The notes under the pieces: model-generated
Told to the model about the DNA's origin: nothing
What the model saw: only the letters and a program-made list of their open reading frames with translations
Database searches by the model: none
Position numbers and translations under genes: made by a program
NCBI RefSeq assembly: GCF_014839805.1
Contig: NC_051138.1
Coordinates: forward strand, 3,346,983 to 3,410,982
Reading direction: 5' to 3'
DNA from: Manduca sexta
Taxonomy: Eukaryota > Arthropoda > Insecta > Lepidoptera > Sphingidae
Length of the DNA: 64,000 nt
In this document: positions 1-11,500 of the stretch, piece after piece
Layout: every line of letters starts with the position of its first letter
How positions within the stretch are numbered: position 1 is the stretch's first letter

Positions 1-103
1 GCTGACCTAGTGCGGATTGGTAGACTACACACCCTCAAATTTCCTATAGAGAATTTCTCAGCTATGCAGGTTTCCTCACGATGTTTTCCTTCACCATTAA
101 AGC
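1..103 (+). repeat. Partial copy of interspersed repeat family A (LINE- or SINE-like)
   Basis: This stretch matches, with few differences, the interior of the copy at 21731-22062 (shared words include TGCGGATTGGTAGACT and TTTCCTCACGATGTTTTCC). Other copies lie at 9325-9430 (reverse), 42419-42634 and around 55589-56160 (reverse). Complete copies begin next to an ATT/AAT-rich run that looks like the tail of a retrotransposon in reverse orientation. I cannot assign it to a named family. Confidence 0.75.
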
Positions 104-255
104 ATGTATAATATACTTACTTAAAATTTTACTTTTGCTAATCCGTATCAAAATCCAATTTTGTTACAAAAGTAGCCTCTAGCACTGAGGGATACTTAAG
201 CTTCCTATTCCTTGGTGTATAGTTATGATCGATAGACCACAAAAGGGACACAATA

Positions 256-1562
256 CTTAGTCTGGCCATAAATACTGTTACACTTAATTATAAAAAAATA
301 TTACATTTGAATTTCGAATCTGTCATTTTTATACGATTGTTCATTGTGTTTTCTCATTTTGGCGCCAATACATTGTAAAATATTTTGCGATATTAAAATG
401 GTGTGGGGTGATAAAGAGAACCGAATCGCTGTGATAGCATTACACAAAGTAGGTATGGAGCCAAATGCAATTTTTAAAACTCTCCATACACTTGGTATTA
501 GTAAAATGTTTGTGTACCGGGCTATTAATAGGTACAATGAGACCTCCTCTGTTTGTGACAGAAAAGATCTGGCCGTCCACGTAGTGTTCGTACGAAAAAG
601 GTGGTCAAAGCAGTAAGGGAAAGAATTCGAAGAAATCCTGTCCGAAAGCAAAAGATTTTATCTCGGGAAATGAAGATAGCACCTAGAACCATGTCGCGTA
701 TTTTAAAAGATGACTTAGGACTTGCAGCCTATAAGAGACGCACTGGCCATTTCTTAACTGATAATTTAAAGAAGAATAGGGTGGTAAAATCGAAACAACT
801 ACTGAAGCGGTACGCAAAGGGAGGTCACAGAAAAATTTTGTTTACGGATGAGAAAATTTTTACAATTGAGCAACATTTTAACAAACAAAATGACCGTATT
901 TATGCTCAAAGCTCTAAGGAAGCTTCCCAATTAGTCGACAGAGTGCAACGTGGACATTATCCGACTTCAGTGATGGTTTGGTGGGGTGTTAGCTATGAAG
1001 GAGTGACTGAGCCATATTTTTTGTGAAAAAGGTATCAAAACATCGGCACAAGTGTATCAAGATACCATTCTTGAGAAGGTAGTTAAGCCCCTTAACATCA
1101 CCATGTTCAATAACCAAGTATGGTCCTTCCAGCAAGACTCGGCGCCGGGTCATAAAGCTCGGTCCACGCAGTCTTGGTTGGAATCGAACGTTTCGGACTT
1201 CATCAGAGCTGAAGACTGGCCGTCGTCTAGTCCCGATCTTAATCCGCTGGATTATGATTTGTGGTCAGTTTTAGAGAGTACAGCTTGCTCTAAACGCCAT
1301 GATAATTTGGAGTCCCTAAAACAATCTATACGATTGGCAGTGAAGAATTTTCCCATGGAAAGAGTGCGTGCTTCTATTGATAACTGGCCTCATCGTTTAA
1401 AGGACTGTATTGCAGCCAATGGAGACCACTTCGAATAAGCTTTTTATATTTTTAATTGTTTTATATTTATGTATTAAACTGACACACTGTAAAAGTAATA
1501 AATGTTATTTGCAGTTAACAATTTTCTTTTTTCTTTATTACAATATTTATGGCAAGACTAGG
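256..1562 (+). mobile_element. maT-type (DD37D) Tc1/mariner element, defective
   Basis: The element is flanked by TA dinucleotides at 254-255 and 1563-1564 and has imperfect terminal inverted repeats: CTTAGTCTGGCCATAAATACTG at the left, and CCTAGTCTTGCCATAAATATTG when the right end is read on the other strand. Its size of about 1.3 kb and the single transposase-like region inside are normal for the Tc1/mariner superfamily. The two frameshifts in the transposase mean it cannot move by itself, although its ends may still be recognised. Confidence 0.85.
398..1438 (+). pseudogene. Transposase pseudogene, maT/mariner type (DD37D), two frameshifts
   Basis: Three open pieces in different frames make up one transposase: an N-terminal helix-turn-helix part (from the ATG at 398), a middle part, and a C-terminal part ending at the TAA at 1436-1438. 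The first frame break falls near 565-570, just before the GRPRS motif, which links the two DNA-binding helices. The second lies in a run of T residues near 1017-1021, where one extra T appears to have been gained. Catalytic motifs are visible: FTDEK (first Asp), QQDSAPGHK (second Asp) and SSSPDLNPLDYDLW (third Asp, in LDYD). By my count 37 residues separate the second and third Asp, which is the DD37D spacing of maT elements known from Bombyx and other insects. The acidic triad is intact but the reading frame is not, so this is a relic of fairly recent origin. Confidence 0.88.
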
Positions 1563-1620
1563 TAGTATCTAATAGAGTTGAGTTTGATGATAATGCAAAA
1601 TTATTGACCTACCGCCTTAC

Positions 1621-1870
1621 CTAAAGACTTTTGTAAATTTGTGCACTTATCTGATTCCCGCCCTTTACGCTACTCTAATGCTTATCAACTAAAAACTCCC
1701 GTCCATATTTTCTCCTTCGACAAGCCTTTTTCTGTACAGACTGTCAGATTATGGAATAAATTACTGCCGCTATACGACGGGCAAAATCACTGACACTTTT
1801 CAAGACGCTTTTACAAAACATTACATTTTAAAAAGATTACCTTTCCATAACTAATTAAGCTCACGTTGCT
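1621..1870 (+). pseudogene. 3' end of a non-LTR retrotransposon ORF2 (relic)
   Basis: The plus strand encodes a short stretch containing FSVQTVRLWNKLLP, followed soon by a stop codon and then by codons resembling FKTLLQN. This 'vRLWNkLP' ending is typical of the C-terminus of reverse transcriptases of insect LINEs, such as jockey-like elements. The frame is broken by at least one indel, and nothing upstream can be read as reverse transcriptase. An AT-rich stretch follows and could be a decayed 3' UTR. Confidence 0.5.
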
Positions 1871-3852
1871 GTTTTAAACTTTTATTTTACTTTGTTTGTA
1901 TGATATTTAGCATGTTATATATTTATGTATAATATAATATAATATACTTACATTCAATCAAAACTATACACTCGTAGTTGCGTTACTATTTTTTTAGACT
2001 TAAGCCAATAATATAAAGTATTCCTACGGTTGTCTGGAAGATCACATCAAGCGACAAGACCGCATATTGTTCATCTTATTTATTTAAAGTTTAAGTTTGG
2101 TTCGAGTCCTTTTGGAATTTGTTTAACATGTGCAATAGTTTTTGTATCTTCGTCTTGTTTAGGTCTTGGATAACCCTTTCAAATAGCCAGACATTTTCAC
2201 ATTTTCAATCGTTCTTCACGTGTATGTTATTGATACTTAATTTTAATCGTATCCTTTAATGATCTCTTTCTGATTTCGACGTCTTTTGATCCTACAAAAT
2301 CCATAGACGTTAATCTATCGGTTCCAATCTCAAACCTAATACATGGCTTAACGCCGAGTTTTTACACGCTTTTGAATCATCTCCCACATTATGCTGTAAG
2401 TTTTTATTCATTGTATATCTTGTATTTTCAGTCATTGTTAATTTATGAACTAACAAATTGTAAGGTTCTTTTATTATACAAAAATTAGACACACTAGTTC
2501 ATAGGAAAATCAAAAAGTCTATACAATATGGAATAGAAAGTAGCAAGCATTCGTTGAATGAAAATAAAATGTCTTGTGAATTGCATTATATTGAAGTAGC
2601 AACTGGCAATGTGAACATAATAACTATATTTGTAATGCGAATACAACAGCAGAAAAAGGGTTACTTGATAGGAAAGCGTGGACTAACGACTCAAAACTTG
2701 CGTTATCCATAAATGTTGAATGTGTATCGTGATATCAGAATTTATCGCAACAGAATATGTCCTTGCCCTTAGCAACGATTACAAAGGTGATAGCAGATTT
2801 CCGCCTTCAAAGTATCAAGCAAATATCTTTAGTTTTCCGTGCTAATTAACGACTAATTAGTATCCAGTCCTGCGCTTATGTAAACCAAGCTATCATAGAA
2901 ATAGGTTGGTGTAAAGTTCACAAGCGAATCACTACCCGCTTTGATGCTAACTACCTTATCCATGCATATCATATTATCTACAACTTGTTACTCATGAAGA
3001 TTATATTATTAATCATTTATCCAGTATGCTATTATCGATACAATTATATCCAAAGGTTTTAAATAATCATGTAGAGTGCCTTATGTGCCGTATCACTTTA
3101 TCCACAAGAATAGATCGAAATATTGTAACATGACCGATATAATGGCTAATGGTCTTTCTGTATTTGTTTGAGCAAAAAGAGACATTGTTGTTATTATTTA
3201 TTTGTATTGTAATTTATTAGGCTATTGTTTTAAGGAGCTATGGTAAAGATGGCGTGTGAATCGGCTTAAAATATATATTTTAATTAACACGGTCGTTAAT
3301 ATTTTGAATAATTTCTTTTGGGAACTTCGAATCGTGGGAAATCGCGTGTAGGTATGTGCAATGAGTAGTAATTATAATAATATAGATGCAACATTGTAAC
3401 GAGTTATTTATTGTCACTACTTACGACGCATACTCCTATTGAGTGTACATAATTAGATCATTCAATGAATTATTTTTGTGATTTGAGTGTTTTACGTTAT
3501 GCACGTACTTATTATACTTTAATAACTGTCATTAAACCTATCATTTCCAACTGTATTTTTCTAAGCACGTCTAAGAGATTATTCCAAGCGCTAAACTTCG
3601 CTGTAAAACGTTATAATAAATTGTTAAAATAAATTCCTGCAATATTATCTTGAATATCCTTCTGCAATTAATATTATTTAAAAATATATCGCAAATCACG
3701 AAGCGAAAACAATGCATTCCTGCATTCACTAGTAAACAAGCAATGAATAATATTGTTTACATTTTAGTCCTGTTAATTGTTACTACAGTACGCAGTTACA
3801 CGATACTGATAGGCGACAAACGACATGAAGTGTAATCACTAACTGAACTTAC
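1871..3852. other. AT-rich non-coding stretch, first intron of the putative ABCG gene
   Basis: I see no exon, RNA gene or well-formed repeat here. The open frames present (for example 2310-2492 minus and 3650-3835 plus) have no codon bias, no splice support and no recognisable motif. If the exon at 3853-4042 is the first coding exon of an ABC transporter, this stretch is part of its first intron and the next exon must lie left of position 1. Confidence 0.6.
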
Positions 3853-4042
3853 CTTTGTTAAATCCTAATCTGACTGTGCACGTGATGTTGGTGAACTGGA
3901 TATCCACGGGGTCCGTGGACGGGACCCTTGTAAGACCTTGGGCAACAACATGCTTCTGGGGCTCCTTGGCGGCTATTGATACAGAAGCTTTCTCGGGGGT
4001 GTAAGACACACTTTCCTCGATTTGCGCGCCGGCTAACATCAT
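3853..4042 (-). CDS. First coding exon of a probable ABCG (white/ABCG1-4-like) half-transporter, partial
   Basis: Read on the minus strand from the ATG at 4042, this encodes about 63 residues and ends at a strong donor (AAAG|gtaagt, exon end at 3853). The last residues, VDIQFTNITCTVRLGF followed by NK, resemble the short strand just before the Walker A domain in ABCG1/ABCG4-type insect transporters, where a phrase like 'I.F.ditytv.lGf.kgkk.iL' leads into the nucleotide-binding domain. Such half-transporters move sterols or other lipophiles across membranes as dimers. Walker A itself would be in the next exon, which is outside the window to the left. The ATG at 4042 is followed immediately by a second ATG, and I chose the first. 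The sequence upstream (4050-4170) is rich in CpG, as expected near a housekeeping promoter. Identification rests on a short motif, so it is tentative. Confidence 0.55.
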
Positions 4043-4200
4043 TTTGGATAACTGAAGATCGCGCGTGCGCGGAGCGGTACGTGGCACGAGAATGGACTCA
4101 CGCGCCTCGCCAACTACAGCCGACTGCCGAGCGGCGACTGCGCGGGCGCAACCTTTGTGCGATATTCGCGCGTCTTCATTGATAGCATTATGTCAGCGCA
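4043..4200 (-). promoter_or_regulatory. CpG-rich 5' region of the putative ABCG gene
   Basis: This stretch is clearly richer in G, C and CpG than its AT-rich surroundings (for example GCGCGTGCGCGGAGCGG near 4060-4076). It lies directly upstream of the minus-strand start codon at 4042. It most likely holds the 5' UTR and core promoter. No TATA box was recognised. Confidence 0.4.
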
Positions 4201-5545
4201 GACCGTTCGAAGCGTAATCAAGTTTATGCCAGAATCGGTGTTGTTACGATTTTAGTCTTTAATCGCATTACAATAGAACTATAAATAAAGTATCCTTTAG
4301 AAGTCCTGATCGCTGCGCTTCGCACAGTACGCGCTGACGTAGCGACACTAGCATTAGTGAACAATGCCCTTTATTGTTTTATTTGTGTTGGCTTAAGCAT
4401 TGCATTGTAGTCTACGCGGTGTTTGTTATTATTTATTTAATATTCATTTAAGTATATCCTTAAGATTAAATTGTTGTCATTTATTTTATTTTTACTAATC
4501 GATGTTGTAACTGAAATTAGTAGATCAATTTTATGCAATTGATTAGATTGAAAATAATGGCTTTTCAACTTCTTTTAAAAGCTATGGTTTATTAGTTCAA
4601 TTCTAGTGAGAGAGCTATGCTGCATAGACCGAGTTAGTAATACCACTGTCTTACAGAAAGCAATTGTGAATTCGTATCTCTTGTTTTACTATGGTCAGTG
4701 AGATGGCAGGAGGTGCAAAATCCTTCGCGTTTTCCAATTTCCATTGTCAGGCAGGCAACGGCGTAACTTCTGGGTGTTCATAGGCGGTAATGATGTCTTA
4801 CCCACGTGACAATCTCATTTGCGTATCTTGAAATTTATTTATTCATGATTAATTATATAAATAAATAAAAACATCCTTGTCTAGGACCAAGCCGTTATGC
4901 GATGGTGCATTCTCATTATTGTGATCGTTTATTACTCGAATGATCACGATTTTGAGGGATACTCCTATACTGTACCTAGTTACGGTCGGGTAAGGTTCAT
5001 TTTTAAAACAACGATTAAATTGCGAGATGATTAGTAGTCATTAAGCGCCGCGCAAACGCTGTTAACTTATTGCCGAAAAATGCTCATTAAGTTTAATAAA
5101 ACTGAGAGTTGCTCCAGCAACTTCAACAGCTATTTTATTATAATTAAATTAATTTTATAAGAATACGAGACCCGTAACAATATTTACCCAACATTTGGTT
5201 GCAAATGCTTAGTACGATAAAGTTAAAACAGATGTCGCTGTTCTAAATTAATTTAAAATATTGATCGTGGTTTAAGTGCGGTCAATAAAAATAGATGGCG
5301 TGAGTGAGCAAAAAGTTAGGAAGGCCGAAGAACCGAGTAGCTTATGTAGTAATTAAATGAGGAAACAATAAGTAAATCGCTCAACTTTGGCCGTCTCATT
5401 TTGGTACAAATGAAACTAAATCAATAATATTGTAAGTAATTATTTATTAATCTTTTATAATTATTAAACTCAGATCAAATAAATAATGTCGCTGTATTAA
5501 AAACGTCTCCCAGTGAGTAATTTGTATTTACTGTATGACCAGCAT
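4201..5545. other. Intergenic spacer between the ABCG exon and the 3' end of acyltransferase gene 2
   Basis: AT-rich DNA with no supported exon or RNA gene. The right end should contain the 3' UTR of the acyltransferase gene whose stop codon is at 5546-5548 (minus strand). I saw no clear repeat boundaries. Confidence 0.6.
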
Positions 5546-8500
5546 TTACATTTGTTTACCATTGTCCTTTGTTAATTCGTTCGGTACTTCACTTGACTTG
5601 GGTCTCTTGGATGCTGTAAAAAAAGATAACAAAATATTAAAAAAAAAAATTATATGCTGTCATACTCGCAAAAAATACAATTAAGTACCTACTTACATTA
5701 TTCATATCGTATTACGATTTAGATTTAATGTTAGGGCACATAGAGTTAATTTTTATTGGAAACCAATTATTAGTATTTAGTGTAACAAAATTTAATACGG
5801 TTTTAATATTTCTAAAGAGAAATTATTTAATAAAGTACTAATACTTACACTTCCCTAATAATATTTTGAATATCGTCGAAAATGGCGCATCCACAATCAG
5901 TGTGACTAAGAAAGACACCACGAAAGTAAATGCAAAATGACCCAGGAAAGTGAACATCTGAAAAAGAGAAACGTTTTATTTCTAATTTACCACCAGTAGT
6001 TCTCGAGCTTTGGTTAGTCCGTTACCATTATTTTTTCTCGAAACATTTTTTATACATTACTTAATGTACTACAAAGGCGGACTTAATGCCATAGGTATTA
6101 TCTACCAGTCAACCTTTGGATGAAGCAGAGATGAAACAATATAGGTAGGAGTAATAAACAATACTCAAATAATATATAATAATAAAATATGGAAAGAATA
6201 TAATTATTATATTATTTTTATTTGAATATCCGATAAGATTGTAGATGAATCAGGGAATATCATGACATTAAGCGACCGAGAGTTTCCACTATAAGAATAT
6301 ATAATAGAGTAAGAATGTCATGGTTTAGTCAGTTAGTCACGTTTCAGTGACCATTTTACCCACTTCGCTATAATAAATAACAATATACCTCCATAAATCT
6401 ACGCAGATAAAGCCGTAACATGGTAAATTGTAAGGAAACTGGTAGAATACCATATTAAAAAAAAATCTTTTAGGAGTCGGTCTGGTCATTTTATGCGAGC
6501 GAATTGCTTAATTTTATTTTATATCAAAGGTATTGATTTATCAGAGGAAAACTATGCGTAAATATTCAACTTTACTATTAAATTATATTATCAACAAAAT
6601 GCTGCGGAGCTGCATATTACTTAAAAACCAAAAATATAATTAACAAAATAATAGTAGACCATGAGGCGTGGTTGCAACGTCACAATGACGCTAATTTGAT
6701 TAAAATTGTCGTCTTTTTGTAAATTAGTTAAGTTTATATATTTACAAGTACTAACCACTGATTCGACAGAGAAGAAAACAGGGGCTAGCGCTGCGTGGTT
6801 GACGTTAAGCATTAAGCCAAAGTGGACCAAATACATCGCGTAAGAAATGCGAGCTGGCAGCTTCCATATATGGAGTGACAATAACCAGTTGATAGGACCT
6901 GGAAATAAGGAACAAAATAGATTTATACCCTGAAAAATAAAACAAAAACGTTCGAAGTGAAGGTGTTCACTCGACACTACATTGCTTTGAAGTGAACGCG
7001 CAAATGGCTGGCGACATTTATGATATGATTGTTTTAAAGAAAATCATCGCGAAGTGGAAAGGTGATGCCATTTCCTTTAGTGAGATTTCGTAAGACCCCA
7101 AACACCCCAAAAAATTCTGTTTATACCATACCCTTAAAACTGGCTACCTAGTTCGGAGACTGTTAGTTAATAATGCTCAGAATCTTCTGGGTTGTGTAAT
7201 TTCCTGATTTGGCATCGCTATAAGTAATAGGATAAACCGATTTTAAGGCGATACCTCAAGGTCCATTTTCATACATTTTGTTTCGGCTTTAATCTGGGTA
7301 ACTAAACAAGTATTGGCAAGTAAAGAATTTAAATTCACGTCTAGTTAGTGATTAGTTCTCGCAGTTGAAAGAAAAACGTAAAATAATTAATAATCATGGA
7401 TATTTCGGCCTTTAAAATTTAATATGACGAAATTTTAAAGGCAGAAATATCCATGATTATTAATTATTTTTACATTTTTCTTTCAACTGCGAGAACTAAT
7501 CACTAACTAGACGTGAATTTAAATTCTTTACTTGCCAATACTTGTTTAGTTACCCAGATTAAAGCCGAAACAAAATGTATGAAAATGGACCTTGAGGTAT
7601 CGCCTTAATGCAGTTTCTATTTACTTTAAACATGCCAATAAAAATCAACCAATTGTAAACACAACAAACAATTGACTGCCTCGGTGGCGTAGTTGTACTG
7701 CATGCGCGGTACGGCAGCGCTCTGAGGTCCTGGGTTCGAATCCCGGGTCGGGCAAAGTTATATTCGGGTTTTTCTGCACAGAATCAGCCCGGAGTCTGGA
7801 ATTTGTGCCCGATATGGCGATAGGCTCGCCCCCTATCACATCATGGGACGGAACACACTTGGCGAAAAGTGGGTGCCATGGTAGCGCCTCTGCATACCCC
7901 TTCGGGGATAAAATGCGTGATATTGTGTGTGTGTGTAAACACAAAATTTTAAGTCAAATGGGCAATATTTCTTTACTAAGTAATTGCGATGACTTAATTT
8001 ATGAACTATTTCTACTGACCTCCATATCCATGATGACACGCGACAATGAGAAGGCCTAAGGAGATAGCCCATATCGGCCTTATGAAAGAGTTAAAAAGGC
8101 TGTCCACCATCTGATTGTCCCAATCTGGCTGCATCAATGGGTATAGCGCGAAGATGACCCCAGCTTTCAAAAGCAGCGTGCCTACCCACACACACGCTAC
8201 CGTTATCTGTAATAAACAATGACGTATAAAAAATTGTTGCTGTTTCAGAAGTGGTAGGTAAAATAATGTTTCTTTTTGTGGTCTTATGACTGCTGCTGTA
8301 ACAACAGGAAATGTAGCGAAGATGTCATTCTACAATCGTTAAAGGTCACGTTATCTATAAGTCTATCGCTAGTATTCTGTCATTCTGATACATAGTGGCG
8401 GATTTGCCCTAAGGCCCAGTAGGCTCGGGCCTAGGGCGGCCAGACGATAAGGGCGGCAAATCGGGCCAAAAAAAACACTGATGATGCAAAGTATTTTAAT

Positions 8501-11500
8501 GTATTAAAATCTCGGGTACCTTATGGTTACAATCTTCTTAAATCACTGGTTTGGGTGCTGAGAAAGGGGCGACACATGGCCTCAGGCCTAGAGCGGCTAG
8601 GACTGCAAATCCGCCACTGATGATACACTTTCCAGTTTTCTATTAGCGAATGTAGAAAGGCATCTCAGCAACGGCTTTAGATGTAGGAGATGTTAAAGCC
8701 AGTTGCGTTTTCCCGAAATAAGCAAGCAAGTTAATGTTCAAAGAGGTGAATGAAGAATATAATATATAATTATCTGTGATATTAGCGCGATGTTCACAAT
8801 ACTTACTTTCGACCACCTCGGGGTAGTATCGCGGTACAAATGTAGAATGTAACCAATGATCATTCCCACAAGGAAAGGCGCTGCTCTAGTTAACGTATTG
8901 ACGTAATAGTACACTAGATAGTACATCATCTGGTGTCCGCGACTGCAAAATATAACACATTGTTTAAAAATGTGCTACTAAACACACAAATATGACACAA
9001 AAGGCGGGGAAGTGATCCGTGGCCTATAATTGTGGGATGCCCATCTACAAGATTTTGGAGGCAGCCTACAACTACCATAAACTTTTAATACGTTCTAAAT
9101 TATCAGACCTGCTATACGGAACTCGTTTCATTTTTTTAGCGTAGAAATACTAGTTAATACTATCTGTTAGTCTCATCTCCGTTTGCTTATTCAAATAGAA
9201 GTGCCATAAGATAATAAGACCATTATGCACATTTCATAGCTAAAATTATAAGATAGGGTTAATGATAATCAACGAAGACGCCAAGAGTATGAACAAGTAA
9301 TTAATTTTAACTCTAAATAATACTCACTGTGGACTAAGGCCTAAACCCTCTCAATGGTAGAAGAGTCTTGTGCTTAGCAGTAGACAATAGGTACATAATA
9401 CAGGGCTAGTATTGTTTTATAATACTCACCCAGGACTCATCATTCCAGAAGGGAACTCCATATGAAAATTATACACCGTTGCAACTACCAGGATACCTAT
9501 GTTAGCTGCCGTCAGGGCAATCCACGCAACAGTCCTCCTCCCACTCAGCACAAAGAACAAAACAATGGATGACAGGATATGAAGTTGGACATCTATCGCC
9601 AAATACCAGGATTGGCCGACGCACTAAAATAAAAAACGTCGCTGTAATATTTAATTCATGCCTCTCTTCTGAGTAATCAATCTAGACAGCGAGAGTTTCC
9701 GGTTCTTTACCCAACCTTGGTGTCTTCGAACAGTTTCTATTAATGTTGGCATAAGCTCTACGAAAATGTTCTATCGTTCGGCATAGACCACAATGACTAT
9801 TAACGAAAGATGGCCCAAGAAATTGAAAGAACAGAGTTATTGCTATTAAGGTTATTTTAGGATCTTCACTGTGGTTGGCATATGTACATATGTACGTTTT
9901 ATTAGGTCCTTAAATATGAGATTGGCTTTGTATCGTACTGGCCACTTTGGTTAAGAATTCCAAACTCAATTTTATATTTCTGCATTTAACTGGTATGTAC
10001 ATTTAAGTTTCGAAAACAATCATTAATTTGTTTTTTTTTTCTGATTGTTCCTCCCATACAATGCCATTGCATTTTATATTAAGCCATGCCATTATGCCAC
10101 TGTCATTTCCATATTAAGGACATAATATTTATAGTAAAGTATTATACTTATGCAAATTTTTAAATGCACCCAAAAATCCATTCCATGCACAACTTCCCAA
10201 TATTACACTAGTAGGCTAATAATCTTATTCACCGTATGCTCAGGGTTGAGATAATTCTGTATATGTAACAGCGTAGGCCACCAGTTAGACCTGCAGGTAT
10301 CAACGTGTCGCACCACAGTGGTCCACACTGGACCGTCAGTCATTCGGTTGAGGTACGAGGCTTCGTATAATACCGTCAGGGCGAGTAGGGGAAACATGCG
10401 CAGAAGGCGATTCAAGTAGAACAGATGGATGTTCTTGATTAATTGTTCTGGAAAATAAAGATGAGTGAGATGCACTCAGCAAGGAAACGAGGTAATTTTG
10501 TAGTGAGTAAAAATTTCCTAATTTTGCTGTTTCTCAGAGGTTTAAAATGAAGGAATTAGCGAATCGTTTTGTCATTAAATTGTCGTAAAAATATAGGCTC
10601 ATGGATTTTCAAGAGATTCTCTAGAACTTACTTCCATTTAATTTACCGGCTGTTGTGTACACAACAAGCATACCACTCAGAGTGAAAAAAGTATCTACTG
10701 TGATATGCGCGCTCGTCAGCCATAATGCGTTTAAAGACGGCACCCACTGGAAAATAAAGTTTAATATTTTATTAACTGACTTAAAAATAGGAGAGTCGTC
10801 ATGATTTTTTTTCTTAAAAACCTAAGAACACCAACATTTGTAAACCGATTTGGAAAATAAATAATACATTTATTATTATTAATTAAGAAATAAATAATAC
10901 ATTTAAATTGGTCTCAGAGAATTTTATCAAAATCGGTTAGGTAGTTTTGTTTTTAAACCAAAATAACTATATTCCAGTATGTCGTCCAAGTAAACGAAAA
11001 TTTGCGAATTTTGATTTCCAGTGACTTGCAGTGGTATTTAATTACAAAGATTATAAATAAGGGTACACGTACATATATTTCACAGAATTTGGTTGCATAA
11101 GTTGGTTATGAAATAACAGCTTAATAATAATGTCTGCCCTGTTTTTTCAAAAAGAGAAGTAAGTATGTGGTTTCATTTAGTAATTCAATGTCAAAATGAC
11201 CCTGAATATTCTACTAACTTTCCCGCGGGTTCACACGCGTGAACGAGTTCTTCCGGGATAAAAGTCCCGCTACATACTTCCCGAAATAAAAAGTAATCTA
11301 TGTCCTTTCCAGGGTTTCAAACTAGTCTCTGCATACCAAATTTCAACCAAATCCATTCCGTAGTTTTTGAGTTTATCGCGTTCAGACAGACAAACAGACG
11401 CGGCTTGAGACTTTGCTTTATAATTGTAATGAAAACCTATAACAAATGTCTTTATCTCCTATAAAGAGTCAACTTTCCAAATGTGTTTTTCTTCTTCCAT

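Noticed and set aside
7675..7760. Possible functional tRNA gene (A and B boxes present)
   Set aside because: No proper cloverleaf or acceptor stem, and the same head is joined to a common body in other copies, so it is a SINE.
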